This document shows, in pieces, positions 8,253-16,631 of a stretch of DNA of 64,000 nucleotides. The stretch is from Stenotrophomonas raiganjensis (SeqCode) (GTDB taxonomy: Bacteria; Pseudomonadota; Gammaproteobacteria; Xanthomonadales; Xanthomonadaceae): the NCBI RefSeq assembly GCF_030658505.1, contig NZ_JAUTXR010000189.1:62001-126000 (forward strand), in the 5' to 3' direction. The notes under the pieces are model-generated. The model worked only from the letters and a program-made list of their open reading frames with translations, was not told where the DNA came from and searched no databases. A program made the position numbers and the translations under genes. Positions within the stretch are counted from its first letter, which is position 1; each line of letters opens with the position of its first letter.

Positions 8253-8969
8253 TCACCGCAATACATACCCGCTGTCCGGGTACAGGGTCGATCCGGTCAT
8301 TGCCGGATTGCCGAGCAGGAACAGCGCGGCATCCGCTGCATCCTCCACGCTGGCCACCCGGCGCAGCAGGGTCACGTCGGCATAGTGTGCAAACGCCGCC
8401 TCGCGCACCGGGGCTGGTCGGCCCTGCCACAGTTCGCCGTCCAGCGTGCCTGGCGAAATGACATTGACCCGCCGCGGCGCCAGCTCCGTGGCCAGGGCGC
8501 GGCCCAGTCCCTCGATGGCGCTGTTGCAGGCGGCATAGGCCGCCGCGCCGTTCACCGGGCGCGCACCGGCGGCACCGGCCACCAGCACGATGGACGCCTC
8601 GGCCGCCAGATAGGGCAGGGCCGCGTGCACGGCCTGGTATTGGGGCCAGAACTTGCCGTCGAAGGGGCTGTGCGCCAGCGCTGTGTCTTCTGCTGCGAAC
8701 GGGCCGACCTGGTAGCTTGCGCCCGGGGTGAACAGCGCATCCACCGTGCCGATGCCGGCGAAGAAGGCGCGCAGCGCCTCCGCCGATGTTGCGTCGACCT
8801 GCAGCGCGCGTGCGTCGTGGCCGATCTCCTGCAGCGCGCGCTGCAGCCGCTGCGGATCGCGCCCGCCGATCACCACATGCGCACCCTGTGCAGCGGCGCG
8901 CCGGGCCGCACGCAGGCCGATGCCGGAACTGCCGCCGATGATGACGAGGGTCTTTGCTGCCAGGCTCAT
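8253..8969 (-). CDS. SDR-family oxidoreductase-like protein lacking canonical catalytic residues
   Basis: A 238-aa classical SDR fold. The NAD(P)-binding GGSSGIG is at residues 12-18, followed by VVIGGRDPQRL (Arg after the second strand suggests NADP). The active-site segment is abnormal. The YxxxK motif reads YAACN (Tyr145, Asn149), and the expected Ser about 13 residues before Tyr is Gly/Ala (VAGAAGARPVNGAAAYAACN). Such a protein may bind cofactor without normal SDR catalysis, or use other residues. The ATG at 8969 is preferred over 8999. It is divergent from a LysR gene, 77 bp apart, with inverted repeats between them, so the regulator probably controls it. Confidence 0.85.
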   Translation of the reverse strand: MSLAAKTLVIIGGSSGIGLRAARRAAAQGAHVVIGGRDPQRLQRALQEIGHDARALQVDATSAEALRAFFAGIGTVDALFTPGASYQVGPFAAEDTALAHSPFDGKFWPQYQAVHAALPYLAAEASIVLVAGAAGARPVNGAAAYAACNSAIEGLGRALATELAPRRVNVISPGTLDGELWQGRPAPVREAAFAHYADVTLLRRVASVEDAADAALFLLGNPAMTGSTLYPDSGYVLR

Positions 8970-8971
8970 GT

Positions 8972-9030
8972 CTAGTGTCTTCAGAGAGGGGACCACCACA
9001 CTAGGTCGCGGCTGCGTGACAATGGGTCAC
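8972..9030. promoter_or_regulatory. Inverted repeats between SDR and LysR genes (putative LysR operator)
   Basis: Two symmetries are visible. TGACAATGGGTCA at 9017-9029 is a T-N11-A dyad within GTGAC-N5-GTCAC, the classic LysR-box form, 17 bp before the regulator ATG. CTAGTGT (8972-8978) and ACACTAG (8998-9004) form a 7-bp-arm repeat just upstream of the SDR start. Confidence 0.55.
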
Positions 9031-9046
9031 CTTCAGCGGGACAGGT

Positions 9047-9955
9047 ATGCACGCAATGGCTAGCGATGATGTGCTGGCGGGGCTGCGGGCGTTCGTGGCG
9101 GTGGCCGACAGTGGCACCTTCAGCGCGGCCGGGGTGCGGTTGGGCCTGTCGCGCTCGGCGGTGAGCAAGGCGGTCAGCCGCCTTGAGGAGCGCCGCAACG
9201 TGCGCCTGTTCGAACGCAGTCGGCGCCAGCTGCGCCTGACCGAGGCTGGCGAGGCGCTGCACGGCTATGCCAGGCGGGCGCTGGAGGCGCTGGCGGCGGC
9301 CGACGACGTACTGTGCGCCGGAGCGGGTGCGGCCGGCGGCCGGATCCGGATCAGTGCGCCGCCGCAGCTCGGCCGGCTGTGGTTGATGCCGGCGCTGTTC
9401 GCGCTGCGTGCACGCTCCCCGGGTTTGCTGTTTGATATCGAGTTCAGCACCCGGCGCAGCGAGCTGGTCGCCGAAGGCGTGGACCTGGCGCTGCGGATCG
9501 GCGCGCTGCCCGACCGTGCCGAGTGGGTGGCACGGCGACTGGGGCGGCAGCCGACCGGGCTGGTGGCCGCGCCGGCCTATCTGCGCCTGCTGGGAGTGCC
9601 GACCGGCGTCGCCGACCTGCAGGGCCATACCTGCCTGCTGCAGTCCCGCGCCGATGGCTGGCCCTGGCTGTCGCGGCCGTTGCAGGCGGGCGGCCAGATC
9701 GCGCTGGGTGACAGTGGTGCGCTGCTTGATGCGGTGCTGGCCGGGCAGGGCATCGGCCTTCTACCGCAATGGCTGGTCGCGCCCTACCTGCAGTCCGGGG
9801 CGTTGCAGCCGGTGCTGCCGCGCGAACGCCCGCCGCTGCTGCCGATCCAGCTGGTATGGCCGCGCGGCCATCACCTGCCGCGGCGGGTCCGGGCGGTCAT
9901 CGATGGCCTGGCAGCGGCGATGGCCGCCGATCCGCGTTTCGCCGGCCCGGGCTAG
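9047..9955 (+). CDS. LysR-family transcriptional regulator
   Basis: A 302-aa LysR regulator. The N-terminal winged helix-turn-helix is at about residues 8-65 (FVAVADSGTFSAAGVRLGLS RSAVSKAVSRLEER), followed by a periplasmic-binding-protein-like effector domain. ATGs at 9047 and 9056 are both possible; a GGACAGG element precedes the first. It is divergent from an SDR gene with inverted repeats in the gap, the usual arrangement for a LysR protein controlling its neighbour. The effector is unknown. Confidence 0.9.
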   Translation: MHAMASDDVLAGLRAFVAVADSGTFSAAGVRLGLSRSAVSKAVSRLEERRNVRLFERSRRQLRLTEAGEALHGYARRALEALAAADDVLCAGAGAAGGRIRISAPPQLGRLWLMPALFALRARSPGLLFDIEFSTRRSELVAEGVDLALRIGALPDRAEWVARRLGRQPTGLVAAPAYLRLLGVPTGVADLQGHTCLLQSRADGWPWLSRPLQAGGQIALGDSGALLDAVLAGQGIGLLPQWLVAPYLQSGALQPVLPRERPPLLPIQLVWPRGHHLPRRVRAVIDGLAAAMAADPRFAGPG

Positions 9956-10038
9956 TGCGGGGGGCTGAATGCGCGGATCTTGGTCCAGATGCCGATTTCA
10001 GGAGACAATGATCGACTATTTGCCCGAATGACCGCTCC

Positions 10039-11169
10039 ATGTCCCGACTGCAGTTCCAGCTCAAGACCCGCGACGGCCGTGCCCGCCGTGGCCGCCTGAC
10101 CTTCCCGCGTGGCACGGTGGAAACGCCGGCCTTCATGCCGGTGGGAACCTATGGCTCGGTCAAGGGCATCCTGCCGGACCAGGTGCGTGCGCTGGGCGCC
10201 GAGATCATTCTCGGCAACACCTTCCACCTGTACCTGCGCCCGGGCCTGGACATCATTGCCGACCACGGCGGCCTGCATGGCTTCTGCCGCTGGGATGGCC
10301 CGATCCTGACCGACTCCGGTGGTTTCCAGGTGTTCTCGCTGGCCCACCGCCGCAAGATCACCGAGCAGGGCGTGACCTTTGCCTCGCCGACCGACGGCGC
10401 CCGCGTGTTCCTGGGGCCGGAAGAGAGCATGAAGATCCAGAAGGTGCTCGATTCGGACGTGGTGATGATCTTCGACGAGTGCACCCCGTACCCGGCCACC
10501 GAGGACGTCGCCCGTCGCTCGATGGAGCTGAGCCTGCGCTGGGCCCAGCGCAGCCGCAACGCGCATGACGAGCTGGGCAACGACGCGGCCCTGTTCGGCA
10601 TCGTCCAGGGCGGGGTGCATACCGACCTGCGCAGCCGCTCGGCCGAGGCCCTGCAGGCGATCGGCTTTGACGGCTACGCCATCGGCGGCCTGGCCGTGGG
10701 CGAGCCGGAGCACGAGCGCAACGCCATGCTCGACCACCTGGACCCGGAGCTGCCGGGTGACCGCCCGCGCTACCTGATGGGCGTGGGCCGGCCGGAAGAC
10801 CTGGTCGAGGGTGTCGCACGTGGCGTGGACATGTTCGATTGCGTGATGCCGACCCGCAACGCACGCAACGGCCACTATTTCACCTCGTTCGGCACCGTCC
10901 GCATCCGTAATTCCCAGTACGCGCGCGATATGGACCCGATCGAGCCGGGCTGCGGCTGCGTGGCCTGCACCGGCGGTTACACCCGTTCCTACCTGCGCCA
11001 CCTGGACCGCTGCAACGAGATGCTGGCGCCGATGCTGGGCACGCTGCACAACCTGTTCTATTACGAAAAGCTGATGGCCGACATCCGTGCGGCGATCGAG
11101 GCGGGAACCTTCCTGGCCTTCCGCGAGTCTTTCTACGCGGCACGCGGGGCGGTCGCGCCGCCCCTGTAA
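10039..11169 (+). CDS. tgt: tRNA-guanine transglycosylase (queuine tRNA-ribosyltransferase)
   Basis: Tgt exchanges guanine-34 of GUN-anticodon tRNAs for preQ1, the step before QueA. The 376-aa protein is full length. The proton-acceptor Asp92 is in [10 protein letters not shown] and the nucleophile Asp267 in [17 protein letters not shown]. The zinc site is Cys305, Cys307, Cys310 and His337. It heads the tgt-yajC-secD-secF cluster. The start at 10039 (MSRLQFQL) matches the family. Confidence 0.97.
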   Translation: MSRLQFQLKTRDGRARRGRLTFPRGTVETPAFMPVGTYGSVKGILPDQVRALGAEIILGNTFHLYLRPGLDIIADHGGLHGFCRWDGPILTDSGGFQVFSLAHRRKITEQGVTFASPTDGARVFLGPEESMKIQKVLDSDVVMIFDECTPYPATEDVARRSMELSLRWAQRSRNAHDELGNDAALFGIVQGGVHTDLRSRSAEALQAIGFDGYAIGGLAVGEPEHERNAMLDHLDPELPGDRPRYLMGVGRPEDLVEGVARGVDMFDCVMPTRNARNGHYFTSFGTVRIRNSQYARDMDPIEPGCGCVACTGGYTRSYLRHLDRCNEMLAPMLGTLHNLFYYEKLMADIRAAIEAGTFLAFRESFYAARGAVAPPL

Positions 11170-11302
11170 CCCGGACGCCCCCTGCCAAACGGCCCAAGGA
11201 CGAACGCCCGGGGCCGTGGCATACTTCAAGGCTGACCCAGATCCGCGGTCGACACCCCCGCCCCTGAAGGGACGGGAGCGCCGCCCAACCAAAGGACCAA
11301 CG

Positions 11303-11647
11303 ATGAACCTGCTTGCTTTCCTGATTCCCGCCGCCCACGCCCAGGCCGCCGGCGGCCAACCGCAGGGCATGGGCCTGACCACGCTGCTGTTCCCGATCAT
11401 CCTGATCGCCATCATGTACTTCCTGATGATCCGCCCGCAGATGAAGCGGCAGAAGGAGCACAAGGCCATGCTGGAGAAGATCAAGCGTGGCGACGAAGTG
11501 CTGACCAACGGCGGCATCGCCGGCAAGGTCACCGATATCGGCGACAATTTCATCACCGTCGAAGTGGCCGACAACGTGCGCATCCGCGTGCAGAAGGGCG
11601 CGGTGGGCAGCGTGCTGCCGACCGGCACCCTGGATTCGGCCAAGTAA
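11303..11647 (+). CDS. yajC: Sec translocon accessory subunit YajC
   Basis: A 114-aa inner-membrane protein that associates with SecD-SecF in the holotranslocon. One membrane segment (about residues 24-44, LLFPIILIAIMYFLMIRPQM) is followed by the conserved cytoplasmic part RQKEHKAMLEKIKRGDEVLT NGGIAGKV. The start at 11303 gives the expected N-terminus MNLLAFLIPAAHAQA. secD follows 61 bp downstream. Confidence 0.96.
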   Translation: MNLLAFLIPAAHAQAAGGQPQGMGLTTLLFPIILIAIMYFLMIRPQMKRQKEHKAMLEKIKRGDEVLTNGGIAGKVTDIGDNFITVEVADNVRIRVQKGAVGSVLPTGTLDSAK

Positions 11648-11708
11648 GCCATTCCCTTTCCGATGCACAACCGCGGCGCCGGGGATGGCGCCGCGCGGGA
11701 CCCAAGCA

Positions 11709-13565
11709 ATGCTCGAATTTCCACGCTGGAAGTACGTCGTCATCCTGATCGTACTGGCGCTCAGCGCGTTGTATGCGCTGCCCAACATCTACCAGAAGGA
11801 CCCGGCCATCCAGATCACCGCCAACCGTGGCGGCCAGATCGACGATGCGCTGCGTGACCGTGTGCTGGCCGACCTGAAGAAGGCTGGCGTCACCACCGTC
11901 GGTGCCGAGAAGGAAGGGGAAAGCCTGATCGTCCGCCTGCCGGACCTGAAGGCGCAGTCCGCCGCCAGCGACGCTCTGCGTGACACCGTCGGCGAGAACT
12001 ACACCGTGGCCCTGAACCTGGCCTCGACCGTGCCGGATTGGCTGGCCAACCTCGGCGGTCGCCCGATGGTGCTGGGCCTGGACCTGCAGGGTGGCGTGCA
12101 CTTCGTGCTGCAGGTCGACCAGAAGGCCGCGCTGGACAAGCGCCTGGATGCCTACACCGAAGACGTGCGCAGCACCCTGCGCGACGCGCGCATCGCGTAC
12201 CAGTCGGTGGAACGCCGTGCCGACAACAGCATCGTGGCCAACCTCAGCCCGTCCGCAGGTGACGACGCCGCGCAGCGCGCCCGTACCGCGCTGGTCAAGG
12301 CGCAGCCGACCCTCGGCTACGACGTCAGCGGCAACCGCATCACGGTCACCGTGCCGGAGACCGAGATCGCGCAGATCGCCAACGGTGCCATCGAGCAGAA
12401 CATCAACACCCTGCGCAACCGCGTGAACCAGCTCGGCGTGTCCGAGCCGATCATCCAGCGCCAGGGTGCCGACCGCGTGGTCGTGCAGTTGCCCGGCGTG
12501 CAGGACACCGCCGAAGCCAAGCGCATGATCGGTGCCACCGCGACCCTGGAATACCGTGCGGTGGTCGAAGGCAACGCACAGGACGCGATCAACTCCGGCC
12601 GCATCCCGCCGGAAGCCAAGGTCTACCAGCAGCGTGACGGCCGTGGCCCGATCCTGCTGAACAAGCGTGTGATCGTTACCGGCGACCAGATGGTGGGCGC
12701 GCAGGCGGTGACCGACCCGAACAGCGGTTCTCCGGCCGTCAGCGTGACGCTGAACAACGTCGGTGGCCAGCGCATGTTCGACTTCACCAGCGCCAACGTG
12801 AACAAGCCGATGGCGGTGGTCTACACCGAGCGCGTGCCGACCGTGACGGTCGTCGACGGCCAGGAAGTGCGCGGCTTCAAGGTCAACGAGGAAGTGATCT
12901 CGGTGGCCAACATCAATGGCGTGTTCGGCAAGAACTTCCAGACCACCGGTCTGCAGAAGAAGGAAGCCGAGGACCTGGCCAAGCTGCTGAAGTCCGGCTC
13001 GCTGGCCGCGCCGATGGACTTTGTCGAAGAGCGCGTGGTCGGCCCGAGCCTGGGTGCCGAGAACGTCAAGAACGGCATGCGCGCGGTGGTGTTCGCGTTC
13101 CTGTTTACCCTGGTGTTCTTCAGCGTCTACTACCGCATGTTCGGTGTGATCACCTCGATCGCGATGCTGTTCAACCTGCTGATCGTGGTGGCGGTGATGT
13201 CCATGTTCGGTGCGACCATGACCCTGCCGGGCTTCGCCGGCCTGGCGTTGTCGGTCGGCCTGTCGGTGGACGCCAACGTGCTGATCAACGAGCGTATCCG
13301 TGAAGAACTGCGTGCGGGCGTGCCGGGCAAGACCGCGATCGTGACCGGTTACGAGCGCGCCTCGGGCACCATCCTCGACGCCAACCTGACCGGCCTGATC
13401 GTCGGTGTGGCGCTGTTCGCATTCGGTACCGGTCCGCTGAAGGGCTTCGCGCTGACCATGATCATCGGTATTTTCGCCTCCATGTTCACCGCGATCACCG
13501 TATCGCGTGCGCTGGCGACGCTGATCTACGGCCGTCGCAAGAAGCTCCAGAACGTGGCCATCTGA
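11709..13565 (+). CDS. secD: Protein translocase subunit SecD
   Basis: SecD uses the proton gradient, with SecF, to pull exported proteins through SecYEG from the periplasmic side. The 618-aa protein starts MLEFPRWKYVVILIVLALSA, the first membrane helix. A large periplasmic P1 domain follows, then five further helices at about 455-610, with signatures GLDLQGGVHFVLQVD, GLALSVGLSVDANVLINERI and GTILDANLTGLI. I prefer ATG 11709 over an in-frame ATG at 11685, because the downstream start gives the family N-terminus. secF begins 16 bp after the stop. Confidence 0.97.
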   Translation: MLEFPRWKYVVILIVLALSALYALPNIYQKDPAIQITANRGGQIDDALRDRVLADLKKAGVTTVGAEKEGESLIVRLPDLKAQSAASDALRDTVGENYTVALNLASTVPDWLANLGGRPMVLGLDLQGGVHFVLQVDQKAALDKRLDAYTEDVRSTLRDARIAYQSVERRADNSIVANLSPSAGDDAAQRARTALVKAQPTLGYDVSGNRITVTVPETEIAQIANGAIEQNINTLRNRVNQLGVSEPIIQRQGADRVVVQLPGVQDTAEAKRMIGATATLEYRAVVEGNAQDAINSGRIPPEAKVYQQRDGRGPILLNKRVIVTGDQMVGAQAVTDPNSGSPAVSVTLNNVGGQRMFDFTSANVNKPMAVVYTERVPTVTVVDGQEVRGFKVNEEVISVANINGVFGKNFQTTGLQKKEAEDLAKLLKSGSLAAPMDFVEERVVGPSLGAENVKNGMRAVVFAFLFTLVFFSVYYRMFGVITSIAMLFNLLIVVAVMSMFGATMTLPGFAGLALSVGLSVDANVLINERIREELRAGVPGKTAIVTGYERASGTILDANLTGLIVGVALFAFGTGPLKGFALTMIIGIFASMFTAITVSRALATLIYGRRKKLQNVAI

Positions 13566-13581
13566 CGGGACGACACGCACA

Positions 13582-14562
13582 ATGAAACTGTTTCCGCTGC
13601 ACATCCTCCCGAACGACACCAAGATCGACTTCATGCGCTGGCGCCATGTGGCCATGGCAGTCACCATCGTGGTGTTCCTGGCCTCGGTCGCCATCATCGG
13701 CTTCAAGGGCTTCAACTACGCGCTGGACTTCACCGGCGGCACCCTGATCGAAGCCCGCTTCGACAAGGCGGTGGACGTCGAGCAGGTCCGCAGCAAGCTC
13801 GAGCAGAACGGCTTCGACGGCGCCCAGGTGCAGAGCGTCGGTGGCAACACCGACCTGCTGATCCGCCTGGCCCCGCATGGCGAGCATGCGCCGGGTACCG
13901 GCGACGCGGCTGCCGAGGACAAGGCCACCGCCGCCGCCGTGGTGAAGGTACTGTCCACGGCCGACAACCAGGCCACCGTGCTGCGCAACGAGTTCGTCGG
14001 CCCACAGATCGGCAAGGACCTGGCGATGAATGGCCTGTATGCCACCATCTTCATGTTGGCCGGCTTCCTGATCTACATCGCGGTGCGCTTCGAATGGAAG
14101 TTCGCGGTCACCGCCAGCATCGTGGCGATGTTCGACCTGATCGTGACGGTGGCTTACGTGTCGCTGCTGGGTCGTGAGTTCGACCTGACCGTGCTGGCCG
14201 GCCTGCTGTCGGTGATGGGCTTTGCGATCAACGACATCATCGTGGTCTTCGACCGCGTCCGCGAGAACTTCCGCAGCCTGCGCGTGGACTCGATGGAAGT
14301 GCTGAACCGTTCGATCAACCAGACGCTGTCGCGTACGGTGATCACTGCGGTGATGTTCTTCCTGTCGGCACTTGCCCTGTACCTGTACGGCGGCGCGTCG
14401 ATGGAAGGCCTGGCCGAGACGCACATGATCGGTGCGGTGATCGTGGTGCTGTCCTCGATCCTGGTGGCGGTGCCGATGCTGACGATCGGTTTCCTGCGCG
14501 TGAGCAAGCAGGATCTGCTGCCGAAGGCGAAGGACGTCGAGGCCCTGGCCCGTCGCCCGTAA
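13582..14562 (+). CDS. secF: Protein translocase subunit SecF
   Basis: The 326-aa partner of SecD. The first membrane helix is at about residues 20-40, then the periplasmic domain with FTGGTLIEARF, then helices 2-6 carrying VMGFAINDIIVVFDRVRENF and LNRSINQTLSRTVITA. The periplasmic part holds an extra Ala/charged loop (about residues 97-118, APHGEHAPGTGDAAAEDKAT). It is the last gene of the cluster, and an intrinsic terminator follows at 14590. Confidence 0.97.
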   Translation: MKLFPLHILPNDTKIDFMRWRHVAMAVTIVVFLASVAIIGFKGFNYALDFTGGTLIEARFDKAVDVEQVRSKLEQNGFDGAQVQSVGGNTDLLIRLAPHGEHAPGTGDAAAEDKATAAAVVKVLSTADNQATVLRNEFVGPQIGKDLAMNGLYATIFMLAGFLIYIAVRFEWKFAVTASIVAMFDLIVTVAYVSLLGREFDLTVLAGLLSVMGFAINDIIVVFDRVRENFRSLRVDSMEVLNRSINQTLSRTVITAVMFFLSALALYLYGGASMEGLAETHMIGAVIVVLSSILVAVPMLTIGFLRVSKQDLLPKAKDVEALARRP

Positions 14563-14589
14563 TCACCTGCTGCATGCAGCACACAGAGA

Positions 14590-14613
14590 ACCCCGCGCAA
14601 GCGGGGTTTTTTG
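14590..14613 (+). terminator. Rho-independent terminator of yajC-secD-secF
   Basis: ACCCCGC-GCAA-GCGGGGT followed by a run of T, 28 bp after the secF stop. Confidence 0.9.
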
Positions 14614-14696
14614 TTGGCAGGGCTGCGCCCTGCACCCGAGGTAGTGCCGGCCGCTGGCCGGCAACAGCAACAGCAACAGCGGGCATTCCGTGGATT

Positions 14697-14798
14697 GGTG
14701 GGGCGGTGTCGGAGTGCGGGGGCGCCGCAAGTACGTCCCTGTAGGCTTGGCAGCCGCATCCATGCGGCTGACACCCCGCACTCCGACACCGCCCCACC
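14697..14798 (+). repeat. Three-way-junction repeat, copy A (compact)
   Basis: Perfect 25-bp arms at 14697-14721 and 14774-14798 enclose 52 nt. Within these are a small hairpin TAC/GTA around a TCC loop (14732-14743), and AGCCGCAT/ATGCGGCT (14752-14759, 14762-14769). The junction ends with GACA. The motif GACAGATT follows the 3' arm. The outer arm sequence is the same as in copy C. Confidence 0.8.
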
Positions 14799-14954
14799 TC
14801 TGACAGATTCCCACGGCTGTGGGTAGGTGTCGACCTTGGTCGACACTTCTGTGAGATATCGATAATCAAACTCGGATCAGATTTACTGTGTCGACCAAGG
14901 TCGACACCCACCAGAGCAGAAAGCCGTCCTGACAGATCGCGGAAATCTGTCGAA

Positions 14955-15056
14955 GGCGGGGTGGGTCCGGTTGAGGGGGCGTGAGCCGCATGGATGCGGC
15001 GACCGAGCTTACATGAACGTACTTGCAGCGTCCCCCGCAACCGGATCCACCCCGCC
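14955..15056 (-). repeat. Three-way-junction repeat, copy B (compact, inverted)
   Basis: Arms at 14955-14979 and 15032-15056 pair over 25 positions with one mismatch and one G-T pair. Read on the minus strand the loop is GACGCTGCAAGTACGTTCAT and then a GCCGCAT/ATGCGGC hairpin, as in copy A, although the outer arms differ. The hairpin GACAGAT/ATCTGTC (14931-14951) lies on its 3' side. Confidence 0.8.
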
Positions 15057-15265
15057 GACCCGCAGGAAACCAGCTTTTGCTGTTGCTTCGGCACTGGCTT
15101 TTAGCGGGTGCAGGGTGCAACCCTGCAAAACAAACCCCACCCTACGCCAGCGTCGGTTGTGCAATCTTCCCCCGCGCACTACGATCCTGCGGTTCGCGCG
15201 CGCAGGCGCGCGCCCGTATTCCTGCTGAGCGCCCCGCGCGCCGCATCTGCCAACCCGAGGTATCC

Positions 15266-16525
15266 ATGGTCATCAAACCGCGCGTCCGCGGCTTCATCTG
15301 CGTCACCACCCACCCGACCGGCTGCGAGGCCGCGGTCAAGCAGCAGATCGACTACATCCGCGCGCGTCCGCCGATCCAGAACGGACCGAAGCGCGTGCTG
15401 GTGATCGGCGCCTCCACCGGCTACGGCCTGGCCGCACGCATCACTGCCGCCTTCGGCAGCGGTGCTGCGACGCTGGGCATTTTCTTCGAGCGTCCGGGCA
15501 CCGAATCCAAGCCGGGCACCGCTGGTTGGTACAACTCGGCCGCGTTCCACAAGTACGCCGACGAAGCCGGCCTGTACGCCAAGAGCATCAACGGCGATGC
15601 CTTCTCCGATGAAGTGAAGGCCAGGACCATCGAGATGATCAAGGCCGATCTGGGCCAGGTCGACCAGGTCGTCTACAGCCTGGCCGCGCCGCGCCGCAAG
15701 CATCCGAAGACCGGCGAGATCATCAGCTCCACGTTGAAGCCGATCGGTGAGCCGATCACCCTGCGTGGCCTGGATACCGACAAGGAAGTGCTGACCGAGA
15801 CCCACCTGCAGCCGGCCACCCCGGAAGAGATCGCCGGCACCGTTGCGGTGATGGGCGGCGAAGACTGGCAGATGTGGATCGACGCACTGTCTGACGCTGG
15901 CGTGCTGGCGAACGGCTGTACCACCACCGCCTTCACCTACGTCGGCGAAGAGATCACCCAGGCCATCTACTGGAATGGCTCGATCGGCGCCGCCAAGAAG
16001 GATCTGGACAACAAGGTGCTGGGCCTGCGCGAGAAGCTGGCGAAAATTGGTGGCGACGCGCGCGTGTCGGTGCTGAAGGCGGTGGTCACCCAGGCCAGCT
16101 CGGCCATTCCGACCATGCCGCTGTACCTGTCGCTGCTGTTCAAGGTAATGAAGGAAAAGGGCACCCACGAAGGCTGCATCGAGCAGCTCGACGTGCTGTA
16201 CGACATCCTCTACGGCGGCAAGGCCGACGGTGTGGCGATCGATCGCCTGCGCCACGATCTGGTCGATGGCGATGGCCATACCGTCGCGCTGGTCGACGAG
16301 GAAGGACGCCTGCGTGCCGACTACAAGGAAATGGCCGCGGACGTGCAGGGCAAGGTGGTCGCGCTGTGGCCGCAGGTGACCAACGAGAACCTGTACGAGA
16401 TCAGCGACCTGGCCGGCTACAAGGCCGACTTCCTGCGCCTGTTCGGCTTCGGTGTGGAGGGCGTCGATTACGAGGCCGACGTCAACCCGGACGTGAAGAT
16501 CGACAACCTGGTCGACATGACCTGA
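15266..16525 (+). CDS. fabV: Trans-2-enoyl-ACP reductase FabV (NADH)
   Basis: FabV reduces enoyl-ACP in the last step of each fatty-acid elongation cycle. It replaces FabI and is intrinsically insensitive to triclosan. The 419-aa protein has the unusually long SDR layout: cofactor motif [14 protein letters not shown] (residues 47-60) and the catalytic Y-x8-K, Tyr235 to Lys244 ([10 protein letters not shown]). The start at 15266 ([20 protein letters not shown]) is the family N-terminus. The gene stands alone between composite repeat unit 1 and a terminator. Confidence 0.97.
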   Translation: MVIKPRVRGFICVTTHPTGCEAAVKQQIDYIRARPPIQNGPKRVLVIGASTGYGLAARITAAFGSGAATLGIFFERPGTESKPGTAGWYNSAAFHKYADEAGLYAKSINGDAFSDEVKARTIEMIKADLGQVDQVVYSLAAPRRKHPKTGEIISSTLKPIGEPITLRGLDTDKEVLTETHLQPATPEEIAGTVAVMGGEDWQMWIDALSDAGVLANGCTTTAFTYVGEEITQAIYWNGSIGAAKKDLDNKVLGLREKLAKIGGDARVSVLKAVVTQASSAIPTMPLYLSLLFKVMKEKGTHEGCIEQLDVLYDILYGGKADGVAIDRLRHDLVDGDGHTVALVDEEGRLRADYKEMAADVQGKVVALWPQVTNENLYEISDLAGYKADFLRLFGFGVEGVDYEADVNPDVKIDNLVDMT

Positions 16526-16533
16526 TCAACGAA

Positions 16534-16561
16534 AAGGCCGGCGAAAGCCGGCCTTCTCTTT
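16534..16561 (+). terminator. Rho-independent terminator of fabV
   Basis: AAGGCCGGC-GAAA-GCCGGCCTT followed by CTCTTT, 9 bp after the fabV stop, between convergent genes. Confidence 0.85.
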
Positions 16562-16566
16562 GGGGC

Positions 16567-16621
16567 GTGCCGGGCGCGGGCCGGCACCCCCGTACCAACG
16601 GCTGCCGGCCAGCGGCCGGCA
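16567..16621. repeat. SMAG-like hairpin pair
   Basis: GTGCCGG/CCGGCAC (16567-16587) and TGCCGGCC/GGCCGGCA (16603-16621) lie between the convergent fabV and fimX-like genes, 10 bp from the fimX-like stop. Confidence 0.75.
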
Positions 16622-16631
16622 CGACCTTCGG

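Larger units (their letters stand above)
14617..15126. repeat. Composite palindromic repeat unit 1 (unrecognised family)
   Basis: The secF-fabV gap (703 bp) has no gene. It is an imperfect palindrome. At the ends are small hairpins GCAGGG/CCCTGC (14617-14633 and 15110-15126). Inside these are CAACAG-rich or CTGTTG-rich tracts, then two three-way-junction elements facing each other (copy A 14697-14798, copy B 14955-15056). In the centre are two SMAG-like hairpins, GTGTCGACC/GGTCGACAC (14827-14846 and 14888-14907). A GACAGAT/ATCTGTC hairpin (14931-14951) lies beside copy B. A second unit with the same order is at 24988-25571. A SMAG hairpin is also present at 14641-14663. Confidence 0.8.

Noticed and set aside
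14617..15126. Composite repeat considered as an IS end pair, integron attC array or CRISPR
   Set aside because: No transposase or integrase, no direct repeats with spacers, no attC core sites; the structure is nested inverted repeats.
15023..15265. Upstream extension of fabV into the repeat unit
   Set aside because: It would add about 80 residues translated from copy B of the repeat; the family start is at 15266.
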